DNA from: Sphingomonas panni
GTDB lineage: Bacteria; Pseudomonadota; Alphaproteobacteria; Sphingomonadales; Sphingomonadaceae
DNA: 64,000 nt
Reading direction: 5' to 3'
Assembly: GCF_022664435.1 (NCBI RefSeq)
Contig: NZ_JAKREU010000001.1
Coordinates: 310,001 to 374,000, forward strand
Positions 1 to 8,700 of this stretch are shown here, one piece after another (position 1 is the first letter of the stretch; each line of letters starts with the position of its first letter). Both the position numbers and the translations under genes were made by a program. Under the pieces are notes generated by a model. The model ran no database searches. It was not told the origin of the DNA and was given only the letters and a program-made list of their open reading frames with translations.

Positions 1-740
1 ATGCGTGGGCGCGGAATAATGTCGGTGAGTCCGGGGGAGTAGTATATCGGCTCTACGGCAAGGCGGGTGCACCCGATCTCTTCCTGAAGCATGGTCGGGA
101 TACCGTTGCCAGTGACCTCCTGGATGAGATGGTTAGACTGCGTTGGATGGCCAACCACATAGAGGTTCCCGCCGTCACGCATTTCGTCAGCACTACCGAC
201 GAAGCCTGGCTCCTTATGACGGGCTTGGCAGGTGAAACCGCATATCAGGCCCTGGAAGCGCGTCCAGATGAGAGAAAGACCATTGTTGACGCGCTGGCGG
301 ACTTCCTTCGGACGCTACATGCAATTCCGATCAGCGAATGTCCATTTACCAGCGATCATAGCTATCGACTCGGACTGGCGCGCAAACGGATCGACGCGGG
401 CTTGGTCGAAGAAGACGGTTTCGATGAGGAACGCGAAGGCTGGACAGCAGAACAGGTTTGGCAGGAAATGCATCGGCACCTGCCTTTCATGGCCGATCAG
501 GTTGTCACACATGGGGACTTCTCGCTCGATAACCTTCTTATGGTGGATGGTGTGGTAATCGGCTGTATCGACGTAGGCCGTGTCGGTATTGCCGACCGCT
601 ACCAAGATTTGGCGATACTTTGGAACTGTCTCGGAGAGTTCGATGAGTCTTTACAGGACAGGTTTCTCGCCCGTTACGGCGTTCCTAAGCCAGATCCAAG
701 CAAGCTGCTATTCCACCTGATGTTGGACGAGCTTTTTTGA
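1..740 (+). CDS. Aminoglycoside 3'-phosphotransferase, APH(3')-I-like (5' end cut by window edge)
   Basis: The frame is open from base 3 to the stop at 738-740, so the true start lies left of the window. It encodes an antibiotic kinase that phosphorylates the 3'-hydroxyl of kanamycin/neomycin-type aminoglycosides using ATP. Visible features are a nucleotide-binding loop (VGESGGVVYRLYGK, about bases 21-62), the catalytic HGDFSLDN motif near base 509, the metal-binding IDVGRVGIADRYQDLA stretch near 568, and the C-terminal LMLDELF ending typical of APH(3'). The motifs and spacing follow the APH(3')-Ia family closely, but the sequence is clearly divergent from the enterobacterial enzyme as I remember it. 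Its GC content is lower than that of the core genes, which suggests acquisition with the adjacent mobile DNA. Substrate range is inferred. Confidence 0.93.
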   Translation, partial: AWARNNVGESGGVVYRLYGKAGAPDLFLKHGRDTVASDLLDEMVRLRWMANHIEVPAVTHFVSTTDEAWLLMTGLAGETAYQALEARPDERKTIVDALADFLRTLHAIPISECPFTSDHSYRLGLARKRIDAGLVEEDGFDEEREGWTAEQVWQEMHRHLPFMADQVVTHGDFSLDNLLMVDGVVIGCIDVGRVGIADRYQDLAILWNCLGEFDESLQDRFLARYGVPKPDPSKLLFHLMLDELF

Positions 741-1034
741 TATTAGACGACAGCTACCACGGCAAATGAAACACAGGCTGGCAGCGGCAGAACCACCAAA
801 CTCCGTCATTCTCGAAATTGCATCCCTTGCGAGATAAGGGGCGAGAAGCGTAAGTGCCATTTGCAACGGCCCCTATCGATCTGACCGGCAAATACCATCA
901 CCGTCACGCAATTTCTAAAATTCTCTAACAGATCGGCCGGTCTCAGAGAAGCAAGGGGTTTCCGTGTTGCATGTCATTGTCGTAAGTGGCACAAATTTGC
1001 GACGTGATTTTCGACAGATAGCGCTCGCAAACGA
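741..1034. other. Intergenic region between the aph gene and the fseA-like gene
   Basis: These 294 bases are AT-richer than the core genome and contain no convincing open frame. The genes on either side converge here. No strong hairpin followed by a T-run was seen, and no tRNA or attachment repeat shared with the right junction (11,179-11,464) could be found by eye. Confidence 0.4.
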
Positions 1035-1818
1035 TTAACGCTTGCAGGGTTTGATTGGGTAATGAAGTAACAGGCGATAGCCGCCGCGCATCATCTTGAT
1101 GCCATGCGCAACTAGGCGGCGGGCCTTGTTCTTGCGCGGATCGTTCTCAAAATCCTCCTTCCTGCCGCGAAAGCCGAGCAGGACTTTAGCGATGGTGCGG
1201 TAGCTTTCGCCGCGGAACCGTGCGTCGAGCGCACGCAGGGACAGGATGTGCCATTGCCGGAGCTGGGCGGGGATCGCCCGGAAGTCGGGACCGGGCGCGC
1301 GGCCATTGAGGGACCGCCAGAATCGACGGACAGCGTGAGCGCGCAGCTCCAGAAAGGAGTCCATCGGTAGCGTGACGGCGTAAAACGCGGCGGTGTCCGG
1401 CACGGCCACGGGTAGCCAGAACTGATGCGCAACGCCGTCCGCCTGCCAGATGCCGTGCCAGCCATCGGCAGCGCGGCGCATATCGAGGCCGTCGAGATGC
1501 GCCAACGTCAGTACCGGTTCGGTGTCATCGTCCTTGTGATTGACTGGCGACAACATCACGGCTTGCGGTTGAAGGCGCGGACTCCAGATCGGCGATTGCC
1601 GATCATGCGGCGCGTCGGGATCGCACGGGAAATCGCAAACCCCAGCGATGCGCGAACTCTTCGAGGTCGCGGGCAGCCGCCCCTCCGGTCAATGCGATGG
1701 TCTGGCAGTCCCGACGATATTCGTCGTTGCGGCGCAGGTATTCCCAAGCGAAACCAGCGGCAGGGATGTGCTTTGTATGCGCGTATGCCGCCGGTGATCG
1801 CCAATCGATGTTGAGCAT
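1035..1818 (-). CDS. fseA: FseA-like excision activator: DUF6499-DUF2285 fusion made by +1 frameshift
   Basis: Two overlapping minus-strand frames together encode one family architecture. Frame 0 (ATG at 1818) gives a DUF6499-type N-terminal domain (DWRSPAAYAH..AWEYLRRN) up to RWGLRF at the TTT codon 1632-1630. The +1 frame continues as PCDPDAPHDRQSPIW and runs through a DUF2285 domain (LRALDARFRGESYRTIAKVL, ending GGYRLLLHYP) to the stop at 1035. The fusion would be 260 aa. In Mesorhizobium ICEMlSymR7A, msi172 and msi171 are fused by a +1 slip of tRNA-Phe from UUU to UUC to make FseA, the activator of the excisionase gene rdfS; the same UUU-C context is present here. A very strong ribosome site (GGAGGTGA) precedes the start. 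A plain frameshift mutation is the alternative, and the regulatory role is inferred. Confidence 0.72.
1603..1818 (-). CDS. Zero-frame product: small DUF6499 (transcriptional-regulator-like) protein, Msi172-like
   Basis: Without frameshifting, translation from ATG 1818 ends at the TGA 1605-1603 and gives a 71-aa protein. The conserved pattern (N-I-DWRSPAAYA, AGFAWEYLRRNDEYRRDC, FAHRWGLRF) is that of the short proteins found in front of DUF2285 proteins on alphaproteobacterial integrative elements. Only eight codons follow the slip site before the stop, so the short form lacks any alternative C-terminal domain. This suggests that it is a by-product or a throttle on production of the fused form. 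Whether it has its own function is unknown. Confidence 0.7.
   Translation of the reverse strand: MLNIDWRSPAAYAHTKHIPAAGFAWEYLRRNDEYRRDCQTIALTGGAAARDLEEFAHRWGLRFPVRSRRAA
1626..1633 (-). promoter_or_regulatory. Candidate +1 programmed ribosomal frameshift site (TTT C)
   Basis: On the minus strand the zero-frame codons are CGA-TTT-CCC-GTG. Slippage of tRNA-Phe by one base from TTT (1632-1630) to TTC (1631-1629) places the ribosome in the DUF2285 frame, continuing CCG-TGC-GAT. This is the mechanism shown for msi172/msi171 of ICEMlSymR7A, and here it again lies just after the conserved WGLRF motif. Slippage in this cell has not been shown. Confidence 0.65.
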
Positions 1819-1892
1819 GGCGTCACCTCCCCGAGCCGGGATGCTGGGCAGCGCCCGGCAAGAAGAGGTTCAATCATCATTGGAAATATAGA

Positions 1893-1922
1893 AGCCGCTC
1901 AAAGCAGATACCTTGAGCGGCT
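1893..1922. terminator. Perfect 10-bp hairpin between ardA and the fseA-like gene
   Basis: AGCCGCTCAA at 1893-1902 is the exact inverted complement of TTGAGCGGCT at 1913-1922, with a 10-base loop. It lies downstream of the ardA stop and 75 bp upstream of the fseA-like start, both on the minus strand. No immediate T-run follows on the minus strand, so it may be a weak terminator, an attenuator or an operator. Confidence 0.5.
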
Positions 1923-2010
1923 AACCCGATCATTTTTGGTATTTTGGCTTGGCGACAGCCGGTGATTCCGCGACGCGTACCCGTATGAGCACGAACACGC
2001 AGTCATGTTT

Positions 2011-2538
2011 TCACCTGTTGGAAAACACATGCACCTCACCGTGCGCAGTTTCGATGGTGAACAGGTCGCCGGCCATCTCAGCGTCGCGCGCCATCGCCTG
2101 CCAATCGACATAGTAGCGTAGTGCCTCGGGGATCGTGACGCTCTCGGTGGTCAATTCCTCCATGTAGTCGGCGAGGCTGGCGAACTGACCATGATAGCAG
2201 TCCTGCAAAGCGGCTTCGGCTTGGTCCATGTCGCCGCCGAAATGCTCCAGCAAGCCCGCGCCGAGTGTGCCATGCTCTGCGATGAAAGCGGCCATCCGCG
2301 CCACGCTGTCGATGCCGGCATATTCGGAGATGCTGACGCCCTCGAAGCCCTCATAGTCATGAATTGCGTATTCCTCCGCATCCTCAATGGGGGAACGAGC
2401 AAGCATCGCGGCAATCTCGTCCCTGATCTGCTCAGCGTCCTGATCCGCGTCGATCCACGCTCCATGCAGGCAGCCGTTATTGTAGGCGGCAAGGCAGGCA
2501 ACATAGATGCGGAGGCTGCTGTCGGATACATTGGTCAT
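2011..2538 (-). CDS. ardA: Antirestriction protein ArdA
   Basis: This 175-aa acidic protein matches the ArdA family: an N-terminal RIYVACLAAYNNG strand motif, a central HDYEGFEGVSISEYAG motif, and a C-terminal ALRYYVDWQAMARD..GDLFTIE..VHVF segment. ArdA dimers mimic bent B-form DNA and inhibit type I restriction complexes, which helps incoming conjugative elements establish. The start ATG at 2538 has a GAGGA ribosome site 8 bases upstream. It is transcribed away from the adjacent methyltransferase gene, in line with the fseA-like gene, so it probably belongs to the mobile-element backbone. Its activity against the type III-like system next door is not implied by the family. Confidence 0.93.
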   Translation of the reverse strand: MTNVSDSSLRIYVACLAAYNNGCLHGAWIDADQDAEQIRDEIAAMLARSPIEDAEEYAIHDYEGFEGVSISEYAGIDSVARMAAFIAEHGTLGAGLLEHFGGDMDQAEAALQDCYHGQFASLADYMEELTTESVTIPEALRYYVDWQAMARDAEMAGDLFTIETAHGEVHVFSNR

Positions 2539-2985
2539 GTCTCTGATCCTCAGGTCTGAAGGTCAGCGAAGCGGAACGCCGCGCCTGACCTTCTGGCCGT
2601 CGCCGAGACTGGGGTAGCAACGAGCAAGGGCGGCCGGGGTGGAGGGGGATCACCCGGCCTGCACAAGCCCCTCGGGGCGCGGAAGGCTGGGGATACCGCC
2701 CCGGACGGTTCCACTTACCTTGCTGGCGCGAGGGCAACGCCCTTAGCATCCTTCTGCGTAGCTATCTGATGAGATGCGGCCGTGCCGACCTGGAACGGAA
2801 CAAGCCTCCACATTGCGCCGGCAAGCTGCTGCATTGATGTCCTGCCGCAGCACCTCACAATCATTCAGCACGCATGGTCTGTCGAAGTAATGCCAAGTCT
2901 CCATGCGGGATGAGGAAAAAGAATATTTCGGAATTGCTCTGCCCTACCGAACCTTCGCTTCAGATGCTACACTACCACGAGTGGA
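2539..2985. other. Divergent intergenic region between ardA and mod, with an inverted repeat at 2558-2593
   Basis: These 447 bases separate the divergent ardA and mod genes and should contain both promoters. A perfect 9-bp inverted repeat, GAAGGTCAG (2558-2566) and CTGACCTTC (2585-2593), lies 20 bp upstream of the ardA start. Bases about 2595-2750 are GC-rich with several short palindromes and could form a structured ardA leader. A 90-codon minus frame through the stretch has no family features and I do not call it. Bases 2880-2985 are AT-richer, fitting a mod promoter, but I cannot fix the -35 and -10 boxes. Confidence 0.5.
2558..2593 (-). promoter_or_regulatory. Inverted repeat in the ardA leader (candidate operator or attenuator)
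   Basis: The arms GAAGGTCAG and CTGACCTTC are perfect complements separated by 18 bases and sit just upstream of the ardA ribosome site. The position suits a repressor operator or an RNA hairpin controlling ArdA, which in many elements is expressed mainly just after DNA entry. The function is inferred. Confidence 0.35.
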
Positions 2986-3012
2986 ATGAATCGTGACCTA
3001 CCGGGGGAATGC

Positions 3013-5715
3013 ATGGCGGCTGAAGGCTCAGGAACGGCGTCCGTTTACAAATATGAAACTGAGGCTGTTCAGCGTCCCGATGTCGGTGTCGAAGCGCAGT
3101 TCTCGAACAAGAAAACCCCGAAAACCTACCGATACGATTCCAGCCTCGCTCCTGAACTGGTTTGGGATGAGAATGGCGAGCGTGACTTTGCGGAGTGGTT
3201 GCTGGCGCTGATCGCTGACGCCGCCGACAAGGGCGAAGCCACCGTGTTTGCCCAGCCGCAGGTATGGGAGGGAACGGAGGAACGCTTTACGTCTCTGTCG
3301 CAATGCGCGGCGCGGCTCCGCAGCTTGACCAAGCCCTTCCTAAATTGGGCGGGCAAGGCCGAGCGCCAGCAGATCACGGTGCCGACGCTTCCGCTGTTCG
3401 TTCACGAGCGCCATTCCACCCAAGCCATTCTCGACACCTTGCAATCCCACAAGGCGACCGGCACCAATCTCGACTTGTTCGGCGATACGGGCTTGGACAT
3501 TGCCGACAAGCTGGATGCCTATGAGCATAAGGGGCCGTGGACCAACCGCCTTATCCTCGGGGATTCGTTGCAGGTGATGAACTCCTTGCTCGAATATGAG
3601 GGCATGGGCGGACAAGTGCAGATGATCTATTTCGACCCGCCATATGGCGTGAAATTCGGGTCGAACTTTCAGCCCTTCGTGCGAAAGCGTGACGTGACGC
3701 ACGGCAAGGATGAGCAGATGATCCGCGAGCCCGAAATGGTGAAAGCCTATCGGGATACGTGGGAGCTGGGTCTTCACTCTTACCTGACCTATCTGCGTGA
3801 TCGGCTGACTGTCGCAAAGGAGATGTTGACGGCATCAGGTTCCATCTTCGTTCAAATCTCCGAGGACAATGTTCACCACCTGCGCGAGGTTCTGGATGAA
3901 GTGTTTTCACCAGAAAACTTTGTCTCGCAGATTTATTTCGCAACTACGAGCGGCTTCGCCACCGGGTCTATCAGCAGGGTTGGCGACTACCTTTTGTGGT
4001 ATGCTAAAGATAAGAAGACGCTCGCCTATAATCCTCTCTTTCAGGACAAAGCGAACAAAGAGACTGGCGACGACGCATACAAGTATCTTCAACTGGAAGA
4101 TGGCTCAAGGCGTCCGATGACGCCCGGCGAGCGTGACGGGACGGAACCTCTCCCGTCCGGTGCGCGCATTTATCGCCTGGGCGATTTACAAAGCTCGGGC
4201 GCAGCGAGGGAGGACACGCCCTACGTTTTCAATGGGGAAACATTCCGCCCTAACCCTAACAATCATTGGAAGGCGAACTATCCGGCGGGCATGGATCGGT
4301 TGGCGGAAGCCGGTCGCATCGAAAAATCCGGACGCAATATATACTATGTGCGTTTCCTCGATGATAACCCGCTCATCCCAATCACAAACAGTTGGATGGA
4401 CACCGGCATTGCAGGGTTCGCATCGGACAAGCTGTATGTGGTGCAGACCAATCAAAAAGTCATTCAACGCTGCATCTTGATGACTACTAATCCCGGCGAT
4501 CTGGTCCTCGATATTACCTGCGGTTCCGGTACTACTGCGATTTCGGCGGAACATTGGGGTCGCCGCTGGATCACCTGTGATACGTCGCGGGTGCCGATCG
4601 CATTGGCGCGTCAGCGCCTGCTGACCAGCACCTTCCCGTGGTATAAGCTGAAGGAACCATCTAAAGGACCGTCTGGTGGTTTTGTCTATGAGCGAAAACA
4701 GAACCGCAAAGGCGAGGAAATCGGTGGCTTGGTGCCGAAGGTCACGCTCAAGTCGGTAGCGAACAACGAAGATCCTGAAGTCGTTGCCGTTGTTGATCGA
4801 CCAGAACTAAGCCGCAAAATTACCCGCGTTTGTGGCCCGTTCACAGTCGAAGCCACTATTCAGGCTGCGATGAATATGGAGGAGGATGCCCCTGCGACCC
4901 CTCAACCGGCAACAAGCAGCAGCCCGCGAGCCTACCTTGATCGCATGATCGAGGTGTTGCGCCAGAGCAAGACGCTTCGCCTGCCCGGCAATATCACGCT
5001 GGAACTGGAAACCGTCAGCCCGCTTGCCGACCGCGAATATCTCCACGCGGAAGGCGTCGCGCGCAACGGCACGGAGAAGCGCATCGCCATCGTGTTCGGT
5101 CCCGAAGATGGCGCTATCGGCTCCGAATATGTGTTCAATGCCCACACCGAAGCGTTGCAGCAGGGCTATAGCCAGCTTTTCCTGTTCGGCTTCGCCATCG
5201 ACGCCAAGGCGCGGGAAATGCTGGCAAAGCTGAAACTCTCCACCACCTATGTCGCCGTCACGCCGGACGTGGTGATGTCCGATTTGCTCAAAACCAGCAA
5301 ATCGAGCGAGATTTTCTCGATTACCGGCCTGCCGGACGTGCGGCTGGAAGAAGCTGGCAAGGACAAGGATGGAACCCCGCTTCACCGCGTCGTCATCAAG
5401 GGGCTGGACATCTTCCGGCCCGACACGATGGAAACCGACGAGGTGAAGGCGGAAAACCTGCCATGCTGGATGCTCGACACCAACTATAACGGCATGGCGT
5501 TCTTCGCCAGCCAAGTGTTTTTCCCCAAGACGAGCGCATGGGATAATCTGCAAAAATCCCTCAAGGGCCAGTTCGCCGACAGCGTATGGGAGCATCTTGC
5601 CGGAACGGCGAGCGAGCCGTTCACGCTTGGCGACAAGAAGCGCGTCGCCGTCAAGGCCATCGACGAGCGCGGCAACGAGCTGATGGTCGTCAAGAGCGCA
5701 GGAAGCGATAGCTGA
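3013..5715 (+). CDS. Type III-like DNA adenine-N6 methyltransferase (Mod subunit)
   Basis: This is the modification subunit of a two-gene restriction-modification system; it transfers methyl groups from S-adenosylmethionine to adenine. The catalytic motif IYFDPPYGV is near residue 208 and the cofactor motif TCGSGTTAI near residue 502. Motif IV thus comes before motif I, as in beta-class N6-adenine methyltransferases. The roughly 290 residues between them would carry target recognition. At about 900 aa it is longer than classical Mod proteins (about 600-680 aa); the extra C-terminal part (about 640-900) resembles nothing I can name. ATG 3013 is preferred because GGGGGAA lies just upstream; an in-frame ATG at 2986 has no ribosome site at a usable distance. 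Its stop overlaps the res start by one base. The recognition sequence cannot be read from the gene. Confidence 0.9.
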   Translation: MAAEGSGTASVYKYETEAVQRPDVGVEAQFSNKKTPKTYRYDSSLAPELVWDENGERDFAEWLLALIADAADKGEATVFAQPQVWEGTEERFTSLSQCAARLRSLTKPFLNWAGKAERQQITVPTLPLFVHERHSTQAILDTLQSHKATGTNLDLFGDTGLDIADKLDAYEHKGPWTNRLILGDSLQVMNSLLEYEGMGGQVQMIYFDPPYGVKFGSNFQPFVRKRDVTHGKDEQMIREPEMVKAYRDTWELGLHSYLTYLRDRLTVAKEMLTASGSIFVQISEDNVHHLREVLDEVFSPENFVSQIYFATTSGFATGSISRVGDYLLWYAKDKKTLAYNPLFQDKANKETGDDAYKYLQLEDGSRRPMTPGERDGTEPLPSGARIYRLGDLQSSGAAREDTPYVFNGETFRPNPNNHWKANYPAGMDRLAEAGRIEKSGRNIYYVRFLDDNPLIPITNSWMDTGIAGFASDKLYVVQTNQKVIQRCILMTTNPGDLVLDITCGSGTTAISAEHWGRRWITCDTSRVPIALARQRLLTSTFPWYKLKEPSKGPSGGFVYERKQNRKGEEIGGLVPKVTLKSVANNEDPEVVAVVDRPELSRKITRVCGPFTVEATIQAAMNMEEDAPATPQPATSSSPRAYLDRMIEVLRQSKTLRLPGNITLELETVSPLADREYLHAEGVARNGTEKRIAIVFGPEDGAIGSEYVFNAHTEALQQGYSQLFLFGFAIDAKAREMLAKLKLSTTYVAVTPDVVMSDLLKTSKSSEIFSITGLPDVRLEEAGKDKDGTPLHRVVIKGLDIFRPDTMETDEVKAENLPCWMLDTNYNGMAFFASQVFFPKTSAWDNLQKSLKGQFADSVWEHLAGTASEPFTLGDKKRVAVKAIDERGNELMVVKSAGSDS

Positions 5716-8700
5716 TGCCCGCGCCGCAGAAACAGGAGCCGCCGGTTACGGTCGCCGAGGTCGAATCCCCGATCATCAACTCGCCTTTCATCGAGCCGCA
5801 ATGTCATTGGCAGATCGAGCGCGGCAAGCCGCCGGTGAAAGCCGATGGACGGCGGCGGGCCAGCTACTTCTATCGCGTCCCCGAACATTCGGGCCGGGGC
5901 CGCCGCAATCGCGCGCAGGCCGAAATGTTCGAGAGCGAGCGCGGCGAAGAAGTCGAGCTTGAGATCGTCAACCTCATTCGTGAGCGCGTAAAGGAATGGC
6001 GCGAAGGCGCGCGCTCCGGCGGCGTCACCTATGACGGCGCATCGCCGGTGACGAAGGAATTGCTGGACCTCTGGCGCAGCGACGAGCGGATGCAGCGCCT
6101 CTTCTTCGCGCAGATCGAAGCCGCCGAGACGATCATCTTTCTGGTCGAAGCCGCCGACATCTACCGCAAGGGCATCCCGGAAATCCCGAAGGACGAACCG
6201 GGCTTGGCGGCGAAGGCGGAGGGGTTGCGCGCCTTCCTCCGCTACGCTTGCAAGATGGCGACTGGCTCCGGCAAAACAACCGTCATGGGGATGCTCGCCT
6301 CATGGTCCATCCTCAATAGCGTCGCCACGCCGCGCGATGACCGTTTTTCCGATACCATCCTGATCGTTTGCCCCAACGTCACCATCCGGGAGCGCCTTCA
6401 GGAACTGGACCCGGCCCTTGGCGATCTAAGCCTTTACCGAACCCGCCAGCTTGTGCCGCCGCACCGGATGGAGGAATTACGGCGCGGCGAGGTGATGATC
6501 GCCAACTGGCATCGCCTCGCCAAGAAGGAAACCAACACCGTCAATGGTGATTCCGCCAAGGTGGTGAAGGCGGGTGAGCCGGTCGAAGTGGTGAAGAACG
6601 CTGGCAAGGCCAACGAAACCGTCGAAACCAAATATTTCGAGTCCGACGCCGCGTGGTTCAAACGCATCCGCCGCGAGCTTGGCAGTGGCAAAGGCCGCAG
6701 CCCGCATTGGCTGATTTTCAACGACGAAGCCCATCACGCCTATAGGCGCGGCGATGTCGCCGAAGGCGACGAACAGACGCTGGACGAGGATAAAGACCTC
6801 GCCAAGAAGAACGCCCGCGAGGCGACCATTTGGATAGAGGGGCTCGACCGCATCCACAAGCTGGCGGGCGGCAGCCGTCGGCGAGGCATCTACCTTTGCG
6901 TCGATTTGTCCGCCACGCCTTTCTACATCCAAGGTTCGGGCAACGAGGTGGGTAAGCCCTTCCCGTGGGTCGTGTCCGACTTCGGATTGCTAGATGCCAT
7001 CGAATCCGGGCTTGTGAAGATTCCTCAACTACCCTCCCGTGACGTAAGCGGAGCGGAGGAAGCCGCCTACTTCAATATCTGGCGTTGGGTGCAGGCCAAA
7101 GCGAAGGAAGACGGTTTCGGCACCAACGTCACGCCGCAGATTGTCATGAATTACGCCAGCGCGCCCATCAATCTTTTGGCGACCGAATGGCACCAGAGGT
7201 TTCTCGAATGGCAGCAGTTTGCCAAGGTGCAGCACAAACATCCGGTGCCGCCGGTATTCATTGTCGTCTGCCGCGATACTGCCGTTGCAAGGGAGGTGCA
7301 TGGCTGGCTAGCAACGGGCGAAGGCGGCTATGGCGAATCTCCGGCATGGTTCCGCAATGAACCTGGTCAAGAAGTGACGGTGCGAATTGACTCTAAGGTG
7401 ATCGAGGACATCGAAGAAGGCGGCACGAAGGACGAAACCCGTCGTCTCCGTTTCATTCTCGATACCATCGGTAAGGCCGAATGGCCGGGCCGCAAGGTGC
7501 CCGAAGAATGGGCCGAGCTTGTCCGCAAGCACAACGACAAGGCGGCGAGCGAAGACAATGACGGTTCGCTCAAATGGATTGACGAACGGATTCCGCCGGG
7601 CCGCGATGTTCGGTGCATTGTGTCAGTCGCCATGCTGGCCGAAGGCTGGGACGCCAATACCGTCACGCACATTGTCGGTTTGCGCCCATTCGGTTCGCAG
7701 CTTCTTTGCGAGCAGGTGGTTGGACGTGCGTTGCGGCGCAAGAGCTATGCCCTCAATGAGGAAACGCAGATGTTCGCCGAGGAAACCGCCAAGGTTTTCG
7801 GCGTGCCGTTCGAGTTGATTCCATTCAAAGTCTCACCATCCGGCGAGACGCCGTCGCAGCCTGATCCTAACCATATCTATTCCGTGCCGGAAAAGGCCGA
7901 GTTCGAGATCACGTTCCCGATTGTCACTGGTTATCATCAATCTGGCCAGTTCGATGTTTTCGTGGATTGGGAACAGGTGGCGAAAGTCACCATCGACCCG
8001 ATGAAGATTCCGCAGACCGTTGAGTTAACTCCGCTCACCACTCCAGACGGCACACTTGCCGCCTACGGCCCTGGCGAAAAGCCCATCCTGTCCTTAAAGG
8101 ACTGGCGGGCGATTTTCCGCGAACAGCAGGTCGCTTTCCGGCTGGCGAAGGAAATTTGCACGCGCTGGGCCGCCGATAACGGCGCTGCGGCAGTGCCGAT
8201 GCAGGTCTTGTTTCCCAAGGTCGCCTTCGCCGCCAAACGCTTCCTCGCCGAAAAGCTGGACCGCAAGGGCGACAGCCAGCCATGCGACGTGCTTCTGGTC
8301 GGCGAATATATGCAAGCCGCCGTTGGCGCGCTGTTGGAAGCGATCAAGAAAGGCGCTTCGACATCGGACGCGGAAGTGGCTGTCATCCCAATTGGCGCAG
8401 CCGGGCGCGGCAGCACGCTTTACGTGGACTTCCACACCACCAAGCCGATTTACCCGGTGACGCGGTGCCACCTTAACGCGATGGTCGCCGACACGCAGAA
8501 ATGGGAGCAGAGCGCGGCCTTCTTGCTCGACAGCCATCCCGGCGTTCGCCGCTGGGTCAAGAACGACCGCCTCGGCTTCTTCATTCCCTATCGCAATCGC
8601 GGCGTTCCCGCCCGCTACATCCCCGATTTCATCGTTGTTACCGACAAGGGCTTGAACGTCATTGTTGAGATCAAGGGGCAGGTTACGGACAGCGCCGACG

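Noticed and set aside
1035..1559. Independent DUF2285 gene starting at ATG 1559.
   Set aside because: No ribosome site precedes this ATG, and the family-conserved residues DPDAPHDRQSPIW upstream of it lie in the same frame, reached only through the frameshift site. A separate start cannot be fully excluded.
2477..2749. A 90-codon minus-strand frame upstream of ardA.
   Set aside because: It runs into ardA in another frame, is Arg/Pro-rich with no family resemblance, and overlaps the presumed ardA leader.
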